In this document: positions 45,501 through 56,463 of the stretch, one piece after another
How the letters are laid out: each line of letters begins with the position of its first letter
Position numbering within the stretch: position 1 is the stretch's first letter
DNA from: Vibrio hangzhouensis
GTDB lineage: Bacteria > Pseudomonadota > Gammaproteobacteria > Enterobacterales > Vibrionaceae
Direction: 5' to 3'
Length of the DNA stretch: 64,000 nt
NCBI RefSeq assembly: GCF_900107935.1
Contig: NZ_FNVG01000003.1
Span: 1 to 64,000, forward strand
Translations under genes and position numbers: made by a program
Notes under the pieces: model-generated
Databases searched by the model: none
What the model was told of the DNA's origin: nothing
What the model saw: the letters and a program-made list of their open reading frames with translations, nothing else

Positions 45501-45569
45501 ACGTTTGGTTCTTTCCGAGGTAACGACCGGGTAATTTATCGGGGAGAACCTCGCCTAATAGGCCAATAA
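42507..45569 (+). CDS. mshQ: MSHA accessory protein MshQ, large exported DUF6701-type protein
   Basis: A 1020-residue exported protein and the last gene of the pilus locus. The signal peptide (about 1-19, ending AYA) is followed by a cysteine-containing N-terminal region, a beta-rich middle, a Gln/Ser/Lys low-complexity patch (about 510-525), and a long C-terminal region of the MshQ/DUF6701 family. Many cysteines occur in pairs, consistent with oxidative folding outside the cytoplasm. It may be a tip adhesin similar in position to PilY1, but this is inference. The ATG at 42507 follows AAAGGAG. Confidence 0.85.
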   Translation: MSRLGTFFLFLIAMTNAYAIEYCAYFPESIQTNNRTIDGLPFVSKVDFAGHDQELFFDADGFQMPFNYLFNSSAPNGTAAHCYYPNDAKDSCGINPSSPSSTLPVTLPPFPNDLEQWQCGKGQCTLPKNSKIQSLTVRQGKTLTLEGGEVWIGSLTLEHAAKIKISSPTVLHYRSLYVSGHSHINKGGDIEDLILIGHGAQSGVNFTNHNQVSAALYVDPASFHSGLTVSGESNDLHMNITVNHLLVTGKRNKFTLPKLCGDAPPPSQNYYLELEPVKGIALSCETQHLTFRVVQDGVPVSDYTKGVRIAAPSSVTMTMVEGNHIGGDLYNPSTNGLIVFDASSQSIEQINISGELVESANDTYVAGDYEFTANKFAFTPDNSGLIAGKPATVEVRPVTCSVTRAGRAQVVAAQDYSGMQEVAIATTGYHEPQYPAVESAIQVKAHESSGDQFEPIPVNKLLLDFSQGSATPEAGQSALMDVRYDEVGRVSFELSQTRCLDEDKQIQSKGQSQSEKQSSSSKQCVTYKGVHELKVRPWTFAICDASNYQLALDGTSAQGSGYKAAGERFDLDVLPIRWQQGGAVQGAVSVTQSWCNNQLVTKNYFDQGAPVSSVTLSAAENTPAVRPVEERLPLKMNGEEGSTFARGNQQSNQVLPFYDLYWEDVGSLLTRIESSSQYLDMTINPSVRNIGRFYPHHLALVANDWGYESGHDNFAYMDQLIRPTFVVEARNLDEGPTPNYGHFASEFIVTLSHVATDSDIRSYLPRISATALSWEGTEWQCDQCESPLAQLDTDFGGYVFARRYQIGGTSSIKELPVKTSFGLESNLVDGVDFESPGMSLPDSTRLGKAFPNQPDFRYGRMVLGNIGGDLTRALTVPLQVEYWSDSGFVLNHQDSGSVYNGKHFCQQTVWSGNSSSNARLFNMGAEDAPVDDGEGTQLFAVNDQTREQVNLWLRLDSSPPAKLQQTDSAITCHSESVSRPWLRYDWRGVGDEDPHTVVTFGSFRGNDRVIYRGEPRLIGQ

Positions 45570-45678
45570 TTCCTGCATATTTTTTGCGTTAAGTAAGGAA
45601 ACTGTAAGAAAATGGGGGTTTCCTCCAATGTTTCTGCTTCAATGCCTTGCTGAGTTGGCGTGGCATTGGTACATTTAG

Positions 45679-46764
<1,086 letters not shown>

Positions 46765-46825
46765 TGGTTTCACTCTGGTTTTGGTGTGGCGCTAAAACTA
46801 GAGTCCACATCAGGATGACGAGTAC

Positions 46826-47689
46826 ATGAAACCAATATTTGGTCGAGGTCCTTCTTTACAACTTCGGTTATTTCTTGCTGTTACATTATCAGCCGGCTTA
46901 ATGCTGGCTGATAGTCGTTTAGATACTTTCTCAAATTTCCGTTATTTGCTGAACAGTGCGGTCGCACCGATTCAATATGCTGCCAATCTTCCCAGAACGA
47001 TGTTTGATGGCGTTTATGAACGGCTGAATACCCGTCAGGGATTAGCTGAACAAAACGTGAACCTCAAACGTGAAGTTCTACGCCTGAAAAGCGATTTAAT
47101 TTTGCTTGACCAGTATCGTGAAGAAAACCAGCGTTTCAGAGAACTGTTAGGTTCATCTTTCGTCCGGGATGAAAAGAAAATGGTCACTGAAGTGATGGCG
47201 GTTGATACTTCACCTTATCGACATCAGGTGGTGATTGATAAGGGACGCATTGATGGTGTTTATGAAGGGCAGCCCGTTATCAACGAGAACGGCATCGTTG
47301 GTCAGGTCACCTTTGTCGGAGCTCACAATAGCCGAATTATGCTGCTGACGGATTCGAACAGCGCTATTCCGGTGCAGGTAATACGCAATGATATTCGGGT
47401 GATAGCTTCTGGCAATGGCGCGATCGACGAGATTCAGCTTGAGCATATTCCAACCAGTACCGATATCCAGCCCGATGACCTTCTTGTAACATCTGGGCTT
47501 GGTGGAATATACCCTGAAGGGTACCCAGTTGCGCACGTTAAGTCAGTTCAAAGAGACAACCGACGAGAGTTTGCCAGTATTATTGCTGAGCCTGTAGTTG
47601 ATTTTGACCGATTGCGATACTTGTTGTTGATCTGGCCTAGCAGCGACCGACAGCAACAAGAAGTTGAAGAGATGCTGAATGTACAATAA
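46826..47689 (+). CDS. mreC: rod-shape determining protein MreC
   Basis: Bitopic scaffold linking MreB to the PBP2-RodA wall synthase. The 287-residue protein has one membrane segment (about 12-30), a periplasmic coiled coil (about 65-110) and paired beta-barrel domains (about 115-275) with conserved TGRG-like turns replaced here by VIDKGRIDGVYEGQPV and VTSGLGGIYPEGYPV. It lies 61 bp after mreB and 17 bp before mreD. Confidence 0.97.
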   Translation: MKPIFGRGPSLQLRLFLAVTLSAGLMLADSRLDTFSNFRYLLNSAVAPIQYAANLPRTMFDGVYERLNTRQGLAEQNVNLKREVLRLKSDLILLDQYREENQRFRELLGSSFVRDEKKMVTEVMAVDTSPYRHQVVIDKGRIDGVYEGQPVINENGIVGQVTFVGAHNSRIMLLTDSNSAIPVQVIRNDIRVIASGNGAIDEIQLEHIPTSTDIQPDDLLVTSGLGGIYPEGYPVAHVKSVQRDNRREFASIIAEPVVDFDRLRYLLLIWPSSDRQQQEVEEMLNVQ

Positions 47690-47706
47690 AGGATTAACAC
47701 ACCACT

Positions 47707-48195
47707 ATGTCTCATAGTTCATTTCGCAGTCACCTAGTCATAGGGACGTCCTTGCTGGTGGCGCTGACATTACAGACGATCCCCTGGCCTGGCGTTCTGG
47801 ACTTTGTTCGACCTTCCTGGCTGTTTTTGGTGCTTGGCTACTGGGTGCTGGCACTGCCTAATCGTGTCAATGTGGGCACCGCTCTGTTAGTCGGTCTTAT
47901 CTGGGACCTGTTGGTTGGGTCTACATTGGGCATTCGTGGCATGATGATGTCGATAGTGATCTACATTGTCGCCCTCAACTTTCTTGTGTTACGAAACATG
48001 GCACTCTGGCAGCAGGCAACCATTATGGCGTTGTTATCTATGGGGTTAGAGGTCTTCATCTTTTTTGGTGAGTATTTGATCCAGGACGTGACTTTTAATC
48101 CAATGTCGCTGTGGAGTGGTTTGATTAACTGTATACTTTGGCCATGGATGTTCTTGTTATTACGTCGGGTAAGAAGGCAGTGGCATGTCAGATAA
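47707..48195 (+). CDS. mreD: rod-shape determining protein MreD
   Basis: A 162-residue integral membrane protein with five to six helices, the third member of the elongasome set. Conserved features include RPSWLFLVLGYWVLALPNRVN and GLIWDLLVGSTLG. It ends with a basic tail and overlaps maf by 11 bp. Confidence 0.95.
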   Translation: MSHSSFRSHLVIGTSLLVALTLQTIPWPGVLDFVRPSWLFLVLGYWVLALPNRVNVGTALLVGLIWDLLVGSTLGIRGMMMSIVIYIVALNFLVLRNMALWQQATIMALLSMGLEVFIFFGEYLIQDVTFNPMSLWSGLINCILWPWMFLLLRRVRRQWHVR

Positions 48196-48769
48196 AACCA
48201 GCCATTCTAATATCGTTCTCGCGTCAACCTCACCGAGAAGAAGAGAGTTACTTAATCAATTGGGCTATCAGTTTTCGCAGGTGAGCCCGGACACTGAAGA
48301 ACAAAAGCACGCGGAGGAAACGGCCTCCGAGTATGTGGAGCGCTTATCACGAGAGAAAGCGCGGGCAGGGCTTAAGCTTAGCCCAGACGATTCTCTGGTG
48401 ATCGGCTCTGATACTGTGGTCGTGCTCAATGGGCAGGTGTTAGAAAAACCGGACCATTTTGAGGATGCGAAGGCCATGTTAACTGGCCTGTCTAATCAAA
48501 AACATCAGGTATTGACGGCGGTTACCGTCGTATCAAAAAATAAGCAAGCGTCGGTGGTCGTAACCACGGACGTCTGGTTCAAAACACTGAGTGAGCAAGA
48601 AATCGAACAATATTGGCTCAGTGGTGAACCCCAAGATAAAGCTGGCAGTTATGGAATCCAAGGACTCGGCGGGCGTTTTGTCACTCGTATAGAGGGCAGC
48701 TATTACGCTGTGGTTGGACTGCCACTGTATGAAACTGACCAGCTCTTGCAAGAATTTATAAATAATTAA
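48185..48769 (+). CDS. maf: Maf-family nucleotide pyrophosphatase (dTTP/UTP type)
   Basis: House-cleaning pyrophosphatase that hydrolyses dTTP, UTP and modified pyrimidine triphosphates, the YhdE group. The 194-residue protein has the substrate-binding motif STSPRRRELL (14-23) and the catalytic SDTVV (75-79). Position between mreD and rng matches yhdE in E. coli, which supports the YhdE rather than the YceF subgroup. It overlaps mreD by 11 bp. Confidence 0.94.
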   Translation: MSDKTSHSNIVLASTSPRRRELLNQLGYQFSQVSPDTEEQKHAEETASEYVERLSREKARAGLKLSPDDSLVIGSDTVVVLNGQVLEKPDHFEDAKAMLTGLSNQKHQVLTAVTVVSKNKQASVVVTTDVWFKTLSEQEIEQYWLSGEPQDKAGSYGIQGLGGRFVTRIEGSYYAVVGLPLYETDQLLQEFINN

Positions 48770-48787
48770 AAATATTGAGGTGCGCTC

Positions 48788-50257
48788 ATGAGTGCAGAGC
48801 TGTTAATAAACGTAACTCCTAGTGAAACAAGAGTTGCTATGATTGAAGGTGGAATTCTGCAGGAAGTCCACATTGAGCGTGAAGCAAAGCGCGGGATCGT
48901 AGGCAATATCTACAAAGGCAAAGTCAGTCGTGTGCTGCCCGGTATGCAGGCTGCTTTTGTCGACATTGGTTTGGAAAAAGCCGCGTTTCTGCACGCCTCT
49001 GATATTGTTCCGCATACGGAATGTGTTGCCGAAAATGAAAAGCAGCAGTTCCAGGTTCGCGATATCTCTGAACTGGTGCGTCAGGGTCAGGACATTGTCG
49101 TGCAGGTGGTAAAAGATCCACTGGGCACGAAAGGGGCCCGCCTTACTACCGACATTACCCTTCCTTCACGTTATTTAGTATTTATGCCGGGTGCTAGTCA
49201 TGTTGGCGTTTCCCAACGTATAGAAAGTGAAGACGAGCGTAACCGCCTTAAGAATGTTGTCGCTGAGTATTGCGATGAAAACGGTGGTTTCATCATTCGT
49301 ACTGCCGCAGAAGGCGCGAATGAAAAAGAGCTGGCACAGGATGCGGCCTTTCTTAAGCGTCTATGGCTAAAAATTAACGAGCGTCGTAGTAAATATAAGA
49401 CACGCTCTACGCTATACGGCGAACTGGGCCTTGCTCATCGTATTCTTAGAGACTTTGTCGGCACCGAAATCACGCGCATTCAGGTCGATTCACGACTGAT
49501 CTTCGAGAGCTTGAAAGAGTTTACCGGGGAGTTTGTTCCTGAGCTTGAGCAATTGCTTGAGCTGTATGAAGGGGATAAGCCTATCTTCGATATGTACGAC
49601 ACAGAGAATGAGATCCAGCGTTCATTGGAGCGCAAGGTCGATCTGAAGTCGGGCGGTTATCTGATCATTGATCAGACAGAGGCGATGACCACAGTCGACA
49701 TCAATACGGGGGCGTTTGTTGGACGCCGTAATTTAGAAGAGACGATTTTCAACACCAATATCGAAGCCACACAGGCTATTGCTCGTCAACTGCGCTTGCG
49801 TAATCTTGGCGGCATTATCATTATCGATTTTATCGATATGGGGCTGGATGAACACCGACAAAGAGTGCTGGCGTCTCTGGAATCGGCACTCTCTAAAGAT
49901 CGCGTTAAAACCAACATTAACGGCTTCACTCAACTGGGGTTGGTTGAGATGACACGTAAGCGTACCCGAGAAAGTATTGAACATGTGCTATGCAGTGGTT
50001 GTCCAACGTGTGAGGGACGGGGTTCGGTGAAAACGGTGGAAACCGTGTGTTATGAAATTCTCAGAGAGATCACGCGAGTCAACCGAGCTTACGATGCAGA
50101 CAACTTTGTCGTCTATGCTTCACCTGCTGTCGCCGAGACATTGGAGGGAGACGAGTCTCATGCCTTGGCAGAGCTTGAAGTCTTCATTGGCAAGCAGGTT
50201 CGTATTCAGGCCGAGCCGTTGTATATTCAAGAACAATTTGACGTTGTTATGATGTAA
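48788..50257 (+). CDS. rng: ribonuclease G
   Basis: Single-strand-specific endonuclease that matures the 16S rRNA 5' end and degrades some mRNAs. The 489-residue protein has an S1 domain (about 38-128) and the RNase E/G catalytic domain with metal-binding aspartates in TTVDINTGAFVG and IIIIDFIDMG (about 300-350). The zinc-link cysteines are in CPTCEGRG (about 405-412). It lacks the long C-terminal scaffold of RNase E. It lies 18 bp after maf. Confidence 0.98.
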   Translation: MSAELLINVTPSETRVAMIEGGILQEVHIEREAKRGIVGNIYKGKVSRVLPGMQAAFVDIGLEKAAFLHASDIVPHTECVAENEKQQFQVRDISELVRQGQDIVVQVVKDPLGTKGARLTTDITLPSRYLVFMPGASHVGVSQRIESEDERNRLKNVVAEYCDENGGFIIRTAAEGANEKELAQDAAFLKRLWLKINERRSKYKTRSTLYGELGLAHRILRDFVGTEITRIQVDSRLIFESLKEFTGEFVPELEQLLELYEGDKPIFDMYDTENEIQRSLERKVDLKSGGYLIIDQTEAMTTVDINTGAFVGRRNLEETIFNTNIEATQAIARQLRLRNLGGIIIIDFIDMGLDEHRQRVLASLESALSKDRVKTNINGFTQLGLVEMTRKRTRESIEHVLCSGCPTCEGRGSVKTVETVCYEILREITRVNRAYDADNFVVYASPAVAETLEGDESHALAELEVFIGKQVRIQAEPLYIQEQFDVVMM

Positions 50258-50267
50258 TGAGTGATTT

Positions 50268-53200
50268 GTGAGTCCTGGTGTTAATCGGATAATCCGTTTT
50301 TTTCTATGGCTGCTGTTGACCGTATTGGTAGTTCTTGCCTCTGCGGTCACTGCGCTACGCGTCGGATTACCTCAGCTCAATAAAGTTCAGCCCGAAATCG
50401 TCACCTGGATAAATCAGGGTACCGGGCTGAATGTGTCTCTTAAAGACGTACGCGGTTTCTGGCGTAATACGCACCCTTCCATCTCCCTGCAAGGGGTTTC
50501 AGTGAGCTTGTCCGCAAGCTCAGAGACCCGATTTGAGGTCGATAACCTTGAATTGGAATTTGATCTGATTCAAACCATCATTCAAAGGCAACCTGTGCTT
50601 GCGGACATGGTGGTGAATGACATGATGCTGGATATTCGCTCCGTTGACCTGCTTAAAGCGACCAGCGAACAAGCCCCCGCTACAGACAAACCTGCCGAAA
50701 GTGGTGAGCAGTTAATTAGCCGACTGGATAATTTGCTCCTCAGGCAACTTGACCGCTTCTCTGTCGCCAACTCGACGATTTTGTACCAGTCCATTTCTGG
50801 TGAGATGCGCCAATTGGATATCGATAAGCTGCAATGGCGCAATGAGAATGTCCGACACCTGGCTCAGGGAACGGTTTCCATTGCGGATGCGAATCTCAAC
50901 GCCCTCGAGGTCAGAGCAGACTTTATTGATAACGGCTCCCTGTCTAGTGTTTCCGGTGATTTCTACCTGACGGTGGATGAAATGTCGCTTTCTCCCTGGT
51001 TGTCTGAACAACAGAAGCAGCAAACCGGTATCCAGGGTGGCAGCGTTAGCTTGAGAACCTGGATCACATTGGAGGACAGCAATGCCAAAGAAGCTTACCT
51101 CGAAGTGTTGCCATCAGAGCTCAACTGGTCAAAGCAGGGGCAAAACAACGATCTGTTTGTTGAGTCGGCCGTGCTGCACTTGCTGCCCACAGAAAATGGT
51201 TGGCAGCTAAATGTTCACGAGGTTAATGCTCGTACGAACGATGTGCCATGGCCTGAGCTGGATATTGCACTGGACTGGAACCGACAGCAGCAATGGCAAT
51301 TGAACATCTCTCAATTAGACATTGATGCCCTGAAGCCTCTGGCTACATTAAGTCCGGATGAACAAGTGCAGCAGTGGCTTGACAAACTGAATCCGGGAGG
51401 TCGGATAGAAGATATCCGCATGGCCCAGATGCAGGGCGAGGGTTCCCTGAAATACTCAGCGAAATTTGCACAATTATCCATGTCTCAGTGGGCGCTGCTT
51501 CCTGGTTTTTCACAGGTTTCGGGCATGGTCAAAGGGGATCTGAAACAAGCGCACGCTCGGGTTACCGTGATTGATGATCGCTTTCCTTATGGCGATGTGT
51601 TCCAGGCTCCGCTGAACATTAAGCAGGGGCTTGTGGATGTCTACTGGCAAAATCACGGTGATACAGGTTGGTCACTTTGGTCGGATAAAGTCACGGCGGC
51701 GACTCCGGATTTACAGGTTCTGGGGGCGTTTAGGTTGGACTTTCCCGCCAACGACAGTCCGTTTTTGTCGTTTTACGCAGAAGCGGATCTCTACAATGCA
51801 GGTGAGACCTGGCGATACCTGCCAACAAGGGCGATGGGACAACGTCTTACCGATTATTTGTCCGCCGCGATTCAGGGCGGACGAGTCAACACCGCTAAAT
51901 TGCTCTGGTATGGAAAACTGTCCGATTTTCCCTATCGAGAGCACAATGGTATGTTTCAGGCCTGGGTAGGGTTACGGGACGCAAAATTCAGCTTCGATAC
52001 TAACTGGCCACCGCTTACTGACTTACAACTTGATCTGCTGTTCCAGAACGAGACCATGCACCTTGACTCCCGATCCGCCACGCTGATGGAGGTGAAGGGG
52101 AAGCGTATTACCGGGCGGATACCGGTGTTGAATGGTGGTGGGCATCTGGAGATAGAGGCGAAAGCCAGTGGTGATGGTAGCGCGGTACGAGATTATATGA
52201 CTGCTTCCCCGCTGGTTGACTCGGTGGGGGCTGCATTGACGGCGGTACAGGTCGGTGGTGAAGTCGAGGCAGATTTTCAGCTTTATATTCCATTCTCTGG
52301 TGATGACACCCCATCAAGAGCCTGGGGCTATGCGCAGTTAAAAGACAATCATGTTGAGATAGACGCACCGCCAATGACACTGGAAAAGGTGTCTGGACGA
52401 GTGGAGTTTGATAACGATGTGGTCAGGGCCACAGGGTTGTCGGCGGATCTGCTGAATCAGCCAATTAGCCTTGATTTTCAGGGGCAAAATGCGGGTAAAG
52501 GCTATGCGGTGGCGATCGATGCAGTCGGTGACTGGACCACAGCTCCTCTGAAACCGTACATCGGTGAAAAGTTTATTGGACGGGTTAAAGGGCATGCTCC
52601 CTGGAACCTCGATGTCGACATTCAGCTTAACGATGTTGGTTTTACTTACCAGTTGGATTTGAACGCGAACTTAGCGACCATTACCAGTGAATACCCCTAT
52701 CCGCTGAAGAAAGCGTTTGGCGAGTCAGGTAAAGCCAGGTTGCAGGCCTCCGGTAACCAAGAGGCGATCACTGCTCGGTTGCAGTTGCCATCGGTGAAAT
52801 ATCAAACTGAAATTGATATTACCGGCGAGGTTCCCGTCCTCGAAGCGACGAATTTGGTGCTGGGCAAAGGGGGATTCAAAATCAGCCCTATCGTTGGCCA
52901 CCATTTTCAGGTGCGCTCAGACAAGTTTGATTTCGACCAATGGAGTGAGCTGTTTAAAGAGCCGCCTAGTGGTGAGAAGGCGGTGCTTGATGATCTCAAC
53001 AAGCCTGAACTGCCATTGCCAAAGCGTGCCAGTGTTGAAGCGAAGGAGCTGATGCTGGGGGGGATAGAATGGCATGATGTGAACTTTGACGCCCGCTATA
53101 AGAAAGGGGGCTGGCAGTTTGAACTCGACAGTCAGGAAGCGAAGGGGCAGGCGAGCTACAGTGATAATAATGAACTGCATGTGGCGCTGAAGCGTCTGCA

Positions 53201-54158
53201 TATTTACGTGCCAGAATTTGACCAAAAAGCAGAGCAAGATGAGTCATTGATCACTCAGGAGAATCCCGAGGCGCCTTTGGTGACCGATTTTGACCGTAGC
53301 TTTTTTGCTGCGTTGCCGGACACCCAATTAACGGTCGATAACTTTTGGTTTCAGGGTTACAAAGTCGGCAAGGTCAACATGGAGGTTGAGCGCGAAGGGA
53401 GTAAATTGGTGTGGCGTAAGCTGGATCTGACCAGTGGTACCAATCAGGTACATATTGATGGTGACTGGCAGGTCGCAGGGCAACAGAATAAAACTCGCGT
53501 TAACCTGAAAGTAAAAGGGGAAAACAACAGTGATCTGATGGAACGCTTTGGGATATCTTCAGGGATTCAACGCGCTCCTTTTGAACTGAATTCCAGTATG
53601 TCCTGGGACGGTGCGCCCTGGTCGATGCGACTGGATACGGTGAATGGTGAGATTAGTACCAAGTTGGGTAAAGGGGTGATCTCGGATGTCAGCGGTGCGG
53701 CCAGACTGTTGGGGCTATTCAGCCTGGACTCTATTATTCGTAAGATGCAGCTCGACTTCACTGATGTTTTTGACAAAGGGATGGCGTTTAACTCTATTAC
53801 CGGCAGTGGTAAGGTGAGAGATGGTATTTTTGTCACCAACAATATTAAGATGGACGCAGTGGCTGGTGAAATGATCATTAAAGGGTTGGCCGATCTGTCT
53901 CAGCAAACCGTCGATGCCCAGGTTAAGTTCACCCCGGATATGACTTCTGGTATCCCAATTATCACTGCTTTTGCGGTTACACCGCAGACAGCGTTGGTGG
54001 TACTGGCGGTGACGACGGTGATTTCACCAGTGGTAGAAGTGGTGACGCAAGTGAATTATGAGGTCAAAGGGCCGCTGGACTCACCGACGGTGAAAGAGAT
54101 TTCTCGAACCAAAGGTGAATACAAACTACCCGAAAACCTCAAAAAGGAGAGCAAATAA
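50268..54158 (+). CDS. yhdP: YhdP family AsmA-like phospholipid transport protein
   Basis: A very large (1296-residue) inner-membrane-anchored periplasmic protein. A membrane segment lies at about 6-30, followed by repeated beta strands of the AsmA/RBG type up to a C-terminal AsmA-like domain (about 1130-1250). YhdP homologs form a bridge that moves phospholipids to the outer membrane together with TamB and YdbH. The C-terminus ends in a charged tail. The start is GTG at 50268, 10 bp after rng, with only a weak ribosome-binding site. Gene order rng-yhdP-nit-tldD is as in other gammaproteobacteria. Confidence 0.93.
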   Translation: MSPGVNRIIRFFLWLLLTVLVVLASAVTALRVGLPQLNKVQPEIVTWINQGTGLNVSLKDVRGFWRNTHPSISLQGVSVSLSASSETRFEVDNLELEFDLIQTIIQRQPVLADMVVNDMMLDIRSVDLLKATSEQAPATDKPAESGEQLISRLDNLLLRQLDRFSVANSTILYQSISGEMRQLDIDKLQWRNENVRHLAQGTVSIADANLNALEVRADFIDNGSLSSVSGDFYLTVDEMSLSPWLSEQQKQQTGIQGGSVSLRTWITLEDSNAKEAYLEVLPSELNWSKQGQNNDLFVESAVLHLLPTENGWQLNVHEVNARTNDVPWPELDIALDWNRQQQWQLNISQLDIDALKPLATLSPDEQVQQWLDKLNPGGRIEDIRMAQMQGEGSLKYSAKFAQLSMSQWALLPGFSQVSGMVKGDLKQAHARVTVIDDRFPYGDVFQAPLNIKQGLVDVYWQNHGDTGWSLWSDKVTAATPDLQVLGAFRLDFPANDSPFLSFYAEADLYNAGETWRYLPTRAMGQRLTDYLSAAIQGGRVNTAKLLWYGKLSDFPYREHNGMFQAWVGLRDAKFSFDTNWPPLTDLQLDLLFQNETMHLDSRSATLMEVKGKRITGRIPVLNGGGHLEIEAKASGDGSAVRDYMTASPLVDSVGAALTAVQVGGEVEADFQLYIPFSGDDTPSRAWGYAQLKDNHVEIDAPPMTLEKVSGRVEFDNDVVRATGLSADLLNQPISLDFQGQNAGKGYAVAIDAVGDWTTAPLKPYIGEKFIGRVKGHAPWNLDVDIQLNDVGFTYQLDLNANLATITSEYPYPLKKAFGESGKARLQASGNQEAITARLQLPSVKYQTEIDITGEVPVLEATNLVLGKGGFKISPIVGHHFQVRSDKFDFDQWSELFKEPPSGEKAVLDDLNKPELPLPKRASVEAKELMLGGIEWHDVNFDARYKKGGWQFELDSQEAKGQASYSDNNELHVALKRLHIYVPEFDQKAEQDESLITQENPEAPLVTDFDRSFFAALPDTQLTVDNFWFQGYKVGKVNMEVEREGSKLVWRKLDLTSGTNQVHIDGDWQVAGQQNKTRVNLKVKGENNSDLMERFGISSGIQRAPFELNSSMSWDGAPWSMRLDTVNGEISTKLGKGVISDVSGAARLLGLFSLDSIIRKMQLDFTDVFDKGMAFNSITGSGKVRDGIFVTNNIKMDAVAGEMIIKGLADLSQQTVDAQVKFTPDMTSGIPIITAFAVTPQTALVVLAVTTVISPVVEVVTQVNYEVKGPLDSPTVKEISRTKGEYKLPENLKKESK

Positions 54159-54162
54159 ACCC

Positions 54163-54987
54163 ATGAGCAAGGAACGCTTTGGCATTATTCAAATGACGTC
54201 GGGTCCCGATCCCCGAGAGAACTTTCAGTTCATCAAACAGAAAGTAGCCTTTCTAGCGGCAAAAGGGATGACCTGGATACTGACTCCAGAAAACGCGTTG
54301 GTGTTTGGGGCGCGGGAAGATTATCACCGTCATGCTGAATATCTGGGGAATGGAGAATATCAGGATAAATTGGCCGCATTGGCGAAACAATATCAGGTGA
54401 ACCTGATTGTTGGTAGCTTTCCGATCCGCGTCTCCGAAGAGGAAGTCTCTACGACCACGCTGGTCTATGACCTTAATGGGCAGCGTATGAATCACTATGA
54501 TAAGCTGCACATGTTTGATGTGGATGTCAATGACAGTCACAAGAACTATCGAGAATCAGAAACTTTTAAGGCAGGCACCAGTATCGCGATGGTGCCGACA
54601 GATTTTGGCGCAATTGGATTGTCGATCTGTTACGATCTTCGATTCCCCCATTTGTATTCAGCGCTTCGGGCGCAGGGGGCGACCGTTATCGTGGTTCCCG
54701 CAGCCTTTACGGCTGTCACTGGCAGAGCCCATTGGGAAGTACTGTTGCGTGCCAGGGCCATCGAAAATCAGTGCTGGATCATTGCTGCCAACCAATGTGG
54801 CAGACATCCCTGTGGCAGAGAAACATGGGGTCATTCGATGGTGGTCTCTCCCTGGGGAGAAATCCAGGGACAGCTTGGCGATCAAATCGGCACCATCACG
54901 GCAGAATTGAATTTCGATGTGGTTGAAGAGGTCAGGCAGAGCATGCCTGTTGCCAAGCACATCCGCTTTGAACAGCACTTAAACTAA
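54163..54987 (+). CDS. carbon-nitrogen hydrolase (Nit1/YbeM-like)
   Basis: A 274-residue nitrilase-superfamily amidase with an intact Glu-Lys-Cys triad: Glu in TPENALVFG (about 46), Lys in YDKLHMFDVD (about 113) and Cys in SICYDLRFP (about 155). The closest group by eye is the Nit1 deaminated-glutathione amidase branch, which cleans up a transaminase side product; the exact substrate is not proven. I chose the ATG at 54163, just past the yhdP stop, with AAGGAGA upstream. The upstream in-frame ATG at 54115 lies inside yhdP. Confidence 0.88.
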   Translation: MSKERFGIIQMTSGPDPRENFQFIKQKVAFLAAKGMTWILTPENALVFGAREDYHRHAEYLGNGEYQDKLAALAKQYQVNLIVGSFPIRVSEEEVSTTTLVYDLNGQRMNHYDKLHMFDVDVNDSHKNYRESETFKAGTSIAMVPTDFGAIGLSICYDLRFPHLYSALRAQGATVIVVPAAFTAVTGRAHWEVLLRARAIENQCWIIAANQCGRHPCGRETWGHSMVVSPWGEIQGQLGDQIGTITAELNFDVVEEVRQSMPVAKHIRFEQHLN

Positions 54988-55011
54988 TTATATACATAAG
55001 AGCAACCGAAT

Positions 55012-56451
55012 ATGGAACGCATAGAAGACACGCTACTTGGGCCAACAGGCCTGTCTGAACAGGATATTGAAGCAACGTTAGCTAGCATTGCGACTCGCCA
55101 AATTGACTATGCGGATATCTACTTTCAATCTAGCTGGCATGAGTCGTTAGTACTGGAAGACAGCATCATTAAAGATGGCTCATTTAATATCGATCGTGGC
55201 GTTGGTGTACGTGCCGTTACTGGTGAGAAAACGGGTTTTGCTTATTCGGATCAAATTACTCTGGAAGGGCTGAAGCAAAGTGCCGTTGCCGCTCGAGGTA
55301 TTGCCCAGCAGGGGCAAAATGGACAAGTGAAGGCACTTAGCCGTCGTGATAATCAGGCCTACTATGCAGCGGTAAATCCGCTAGAAAGTTGGGAGAAGCA
55401 ACAAAAAACAGAATTGCTTAAACAGCTTGATGCTTACATCCGAACCAAAGAGCCATTGATTCAAGAAGTTTCGGTCAGCTTAAGCGGTGTCTACGAGCAA
55501 ATGCTGGTTGCGGCTACCGATGGTACCTTTGCCGGGGACGTGCGTCCTTTGGTGCGCTTATCTATTAGCGTACTGGCACAAAAAGGCGAGCGTCGTGAGC
55601 GAGGCAGCGCTGGTGGCGGTGGTCGTTATGGTTACGATTTCTTCCTTTCAACTGAAGAAGGCCAGCAGGTTGCGTATAACTACGCCGATGAGGCGATCAG
55701 ACAGGCTCTGGTAAACCTTGAAGCGATCGATGCACCTGCGGGCACTATGCCTGTCGTGCTAGGGTCAGGTTGGCCAGGTGTATTACTTCATGAAGCTGTG
55801 GGTCATGGCTTAGAAGGCGACTTTAATCGTAAAGAGTCCTCGGTATTCTCAGGGAAAGTGGGGCAGCAGGTCACTTCTGATCTGTGTACCATCGTGGACG
55901 ACGGTACGCTTAAAGATCTGCGTGGCTCCCTGAACGTTGACGATGAAGGGGTTCACGGTCAGTACAATACCCTGATTGAAAACGGTATTCTGAAAGGCTA
56001 CATGCAGGACAAACTGAATGCGCGCTTGATGGGGGTAAACCCGACGGGTAATGCTCGCCGTGAGTCTTATGCCCATTTGCCAATGCCTCGTATGACAAAC
56101 ACTTATATGCTGCCGGGTGAGCACTCTCCGGAAGAGATCATTTCAACCGTGAAGAAGGGTCTGTATGCACCTAACTTTGGCGGAGGCCAGGTGGATATCA
56201 CCTCAGGTAAGTTTGTGTTCTCTGCGTCTGAAGCGTATTTGATCGAAGACGGTAAGATCACCGCGCCTGTGAAAGGGGCGACATTGATTGGCTCTGGCAT
56301 TGAAGCGATGCAACAGGTCTCTATGGTTGGTAATGACCTGAGCATCGACCGTGGTGTTGGCGTTTGCGGAAAAGCAGGGCAGAGCGTTCCGGTAGGTGTC
56401 GGTCAGCCAAGCTTGAAACTTGATGCCCTAACCGTTGGTGGTACTGACTAA
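55012..56451 (+). CDS. tldD: metalloprotease TldD
   Basis: Forms the TldD-TldE (PmbA) heterodimer that trims unfolded peptides, best known for maturation of microcin B17 and degradation of CcdA. The 479-residue protein has the HExxxH zinc motif as [11 protein letters not shown] (His260, Glu261, His265) and the C-terminal conserved [16 protein letters not shown]. TldE is not in this window. The ATG lies 24 bp after the amidase gene. Confidence 0.97.
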   Translation: MERIEDTLLGPTGLSEQDIEATLASIATRQIDYADIYFQSSWHESLVLEDSIIKDGSFNIDRGVGVRAVTGEKTGFAYSDQITLEGLKQSAVAARGIAQQGQNGQVKALSRRDNQAYYAAVNPLESWEKQQKTELLKQLDAYIRTKEPLIQEVSVSLSGVYEQMLVAATDGTFAGDVRPLVRLSISVLAQKGERRERGSAGGGGRYGYDFFLSTEEGQQVAYNYADEAIRQALVNLEAIDAPAGTMPVVLGSGWPGVLLHEAVGHGLEGDFNRKESSVFSGKVGQQVTSDLCTIVDDGTLKDLRGSLNVDDEGVHGQYNTLIENGILKGYMQDKLNARLMGVNPTGNARRESYAHLPMPRMTNTYMLPGEHSPEEIISTVKKGLYAPNFGGGQVDITSGKFVFSASEAYLIEDGKITAPVKGATLIGSGIEAMQQVSMVGNDLSIDRGVGVCGKAGQSVPVGVGQPSLKLDALTVGGTD

Positions 56452-56463
56452 ATTTAGTCAATT

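Noticed and set aside
45596..45624. AGGAAAC...GTTTCCT hairpin before mreB as a terminator of mshQ
   Set aside because: Seven-base stem with no T run; too weak to call.
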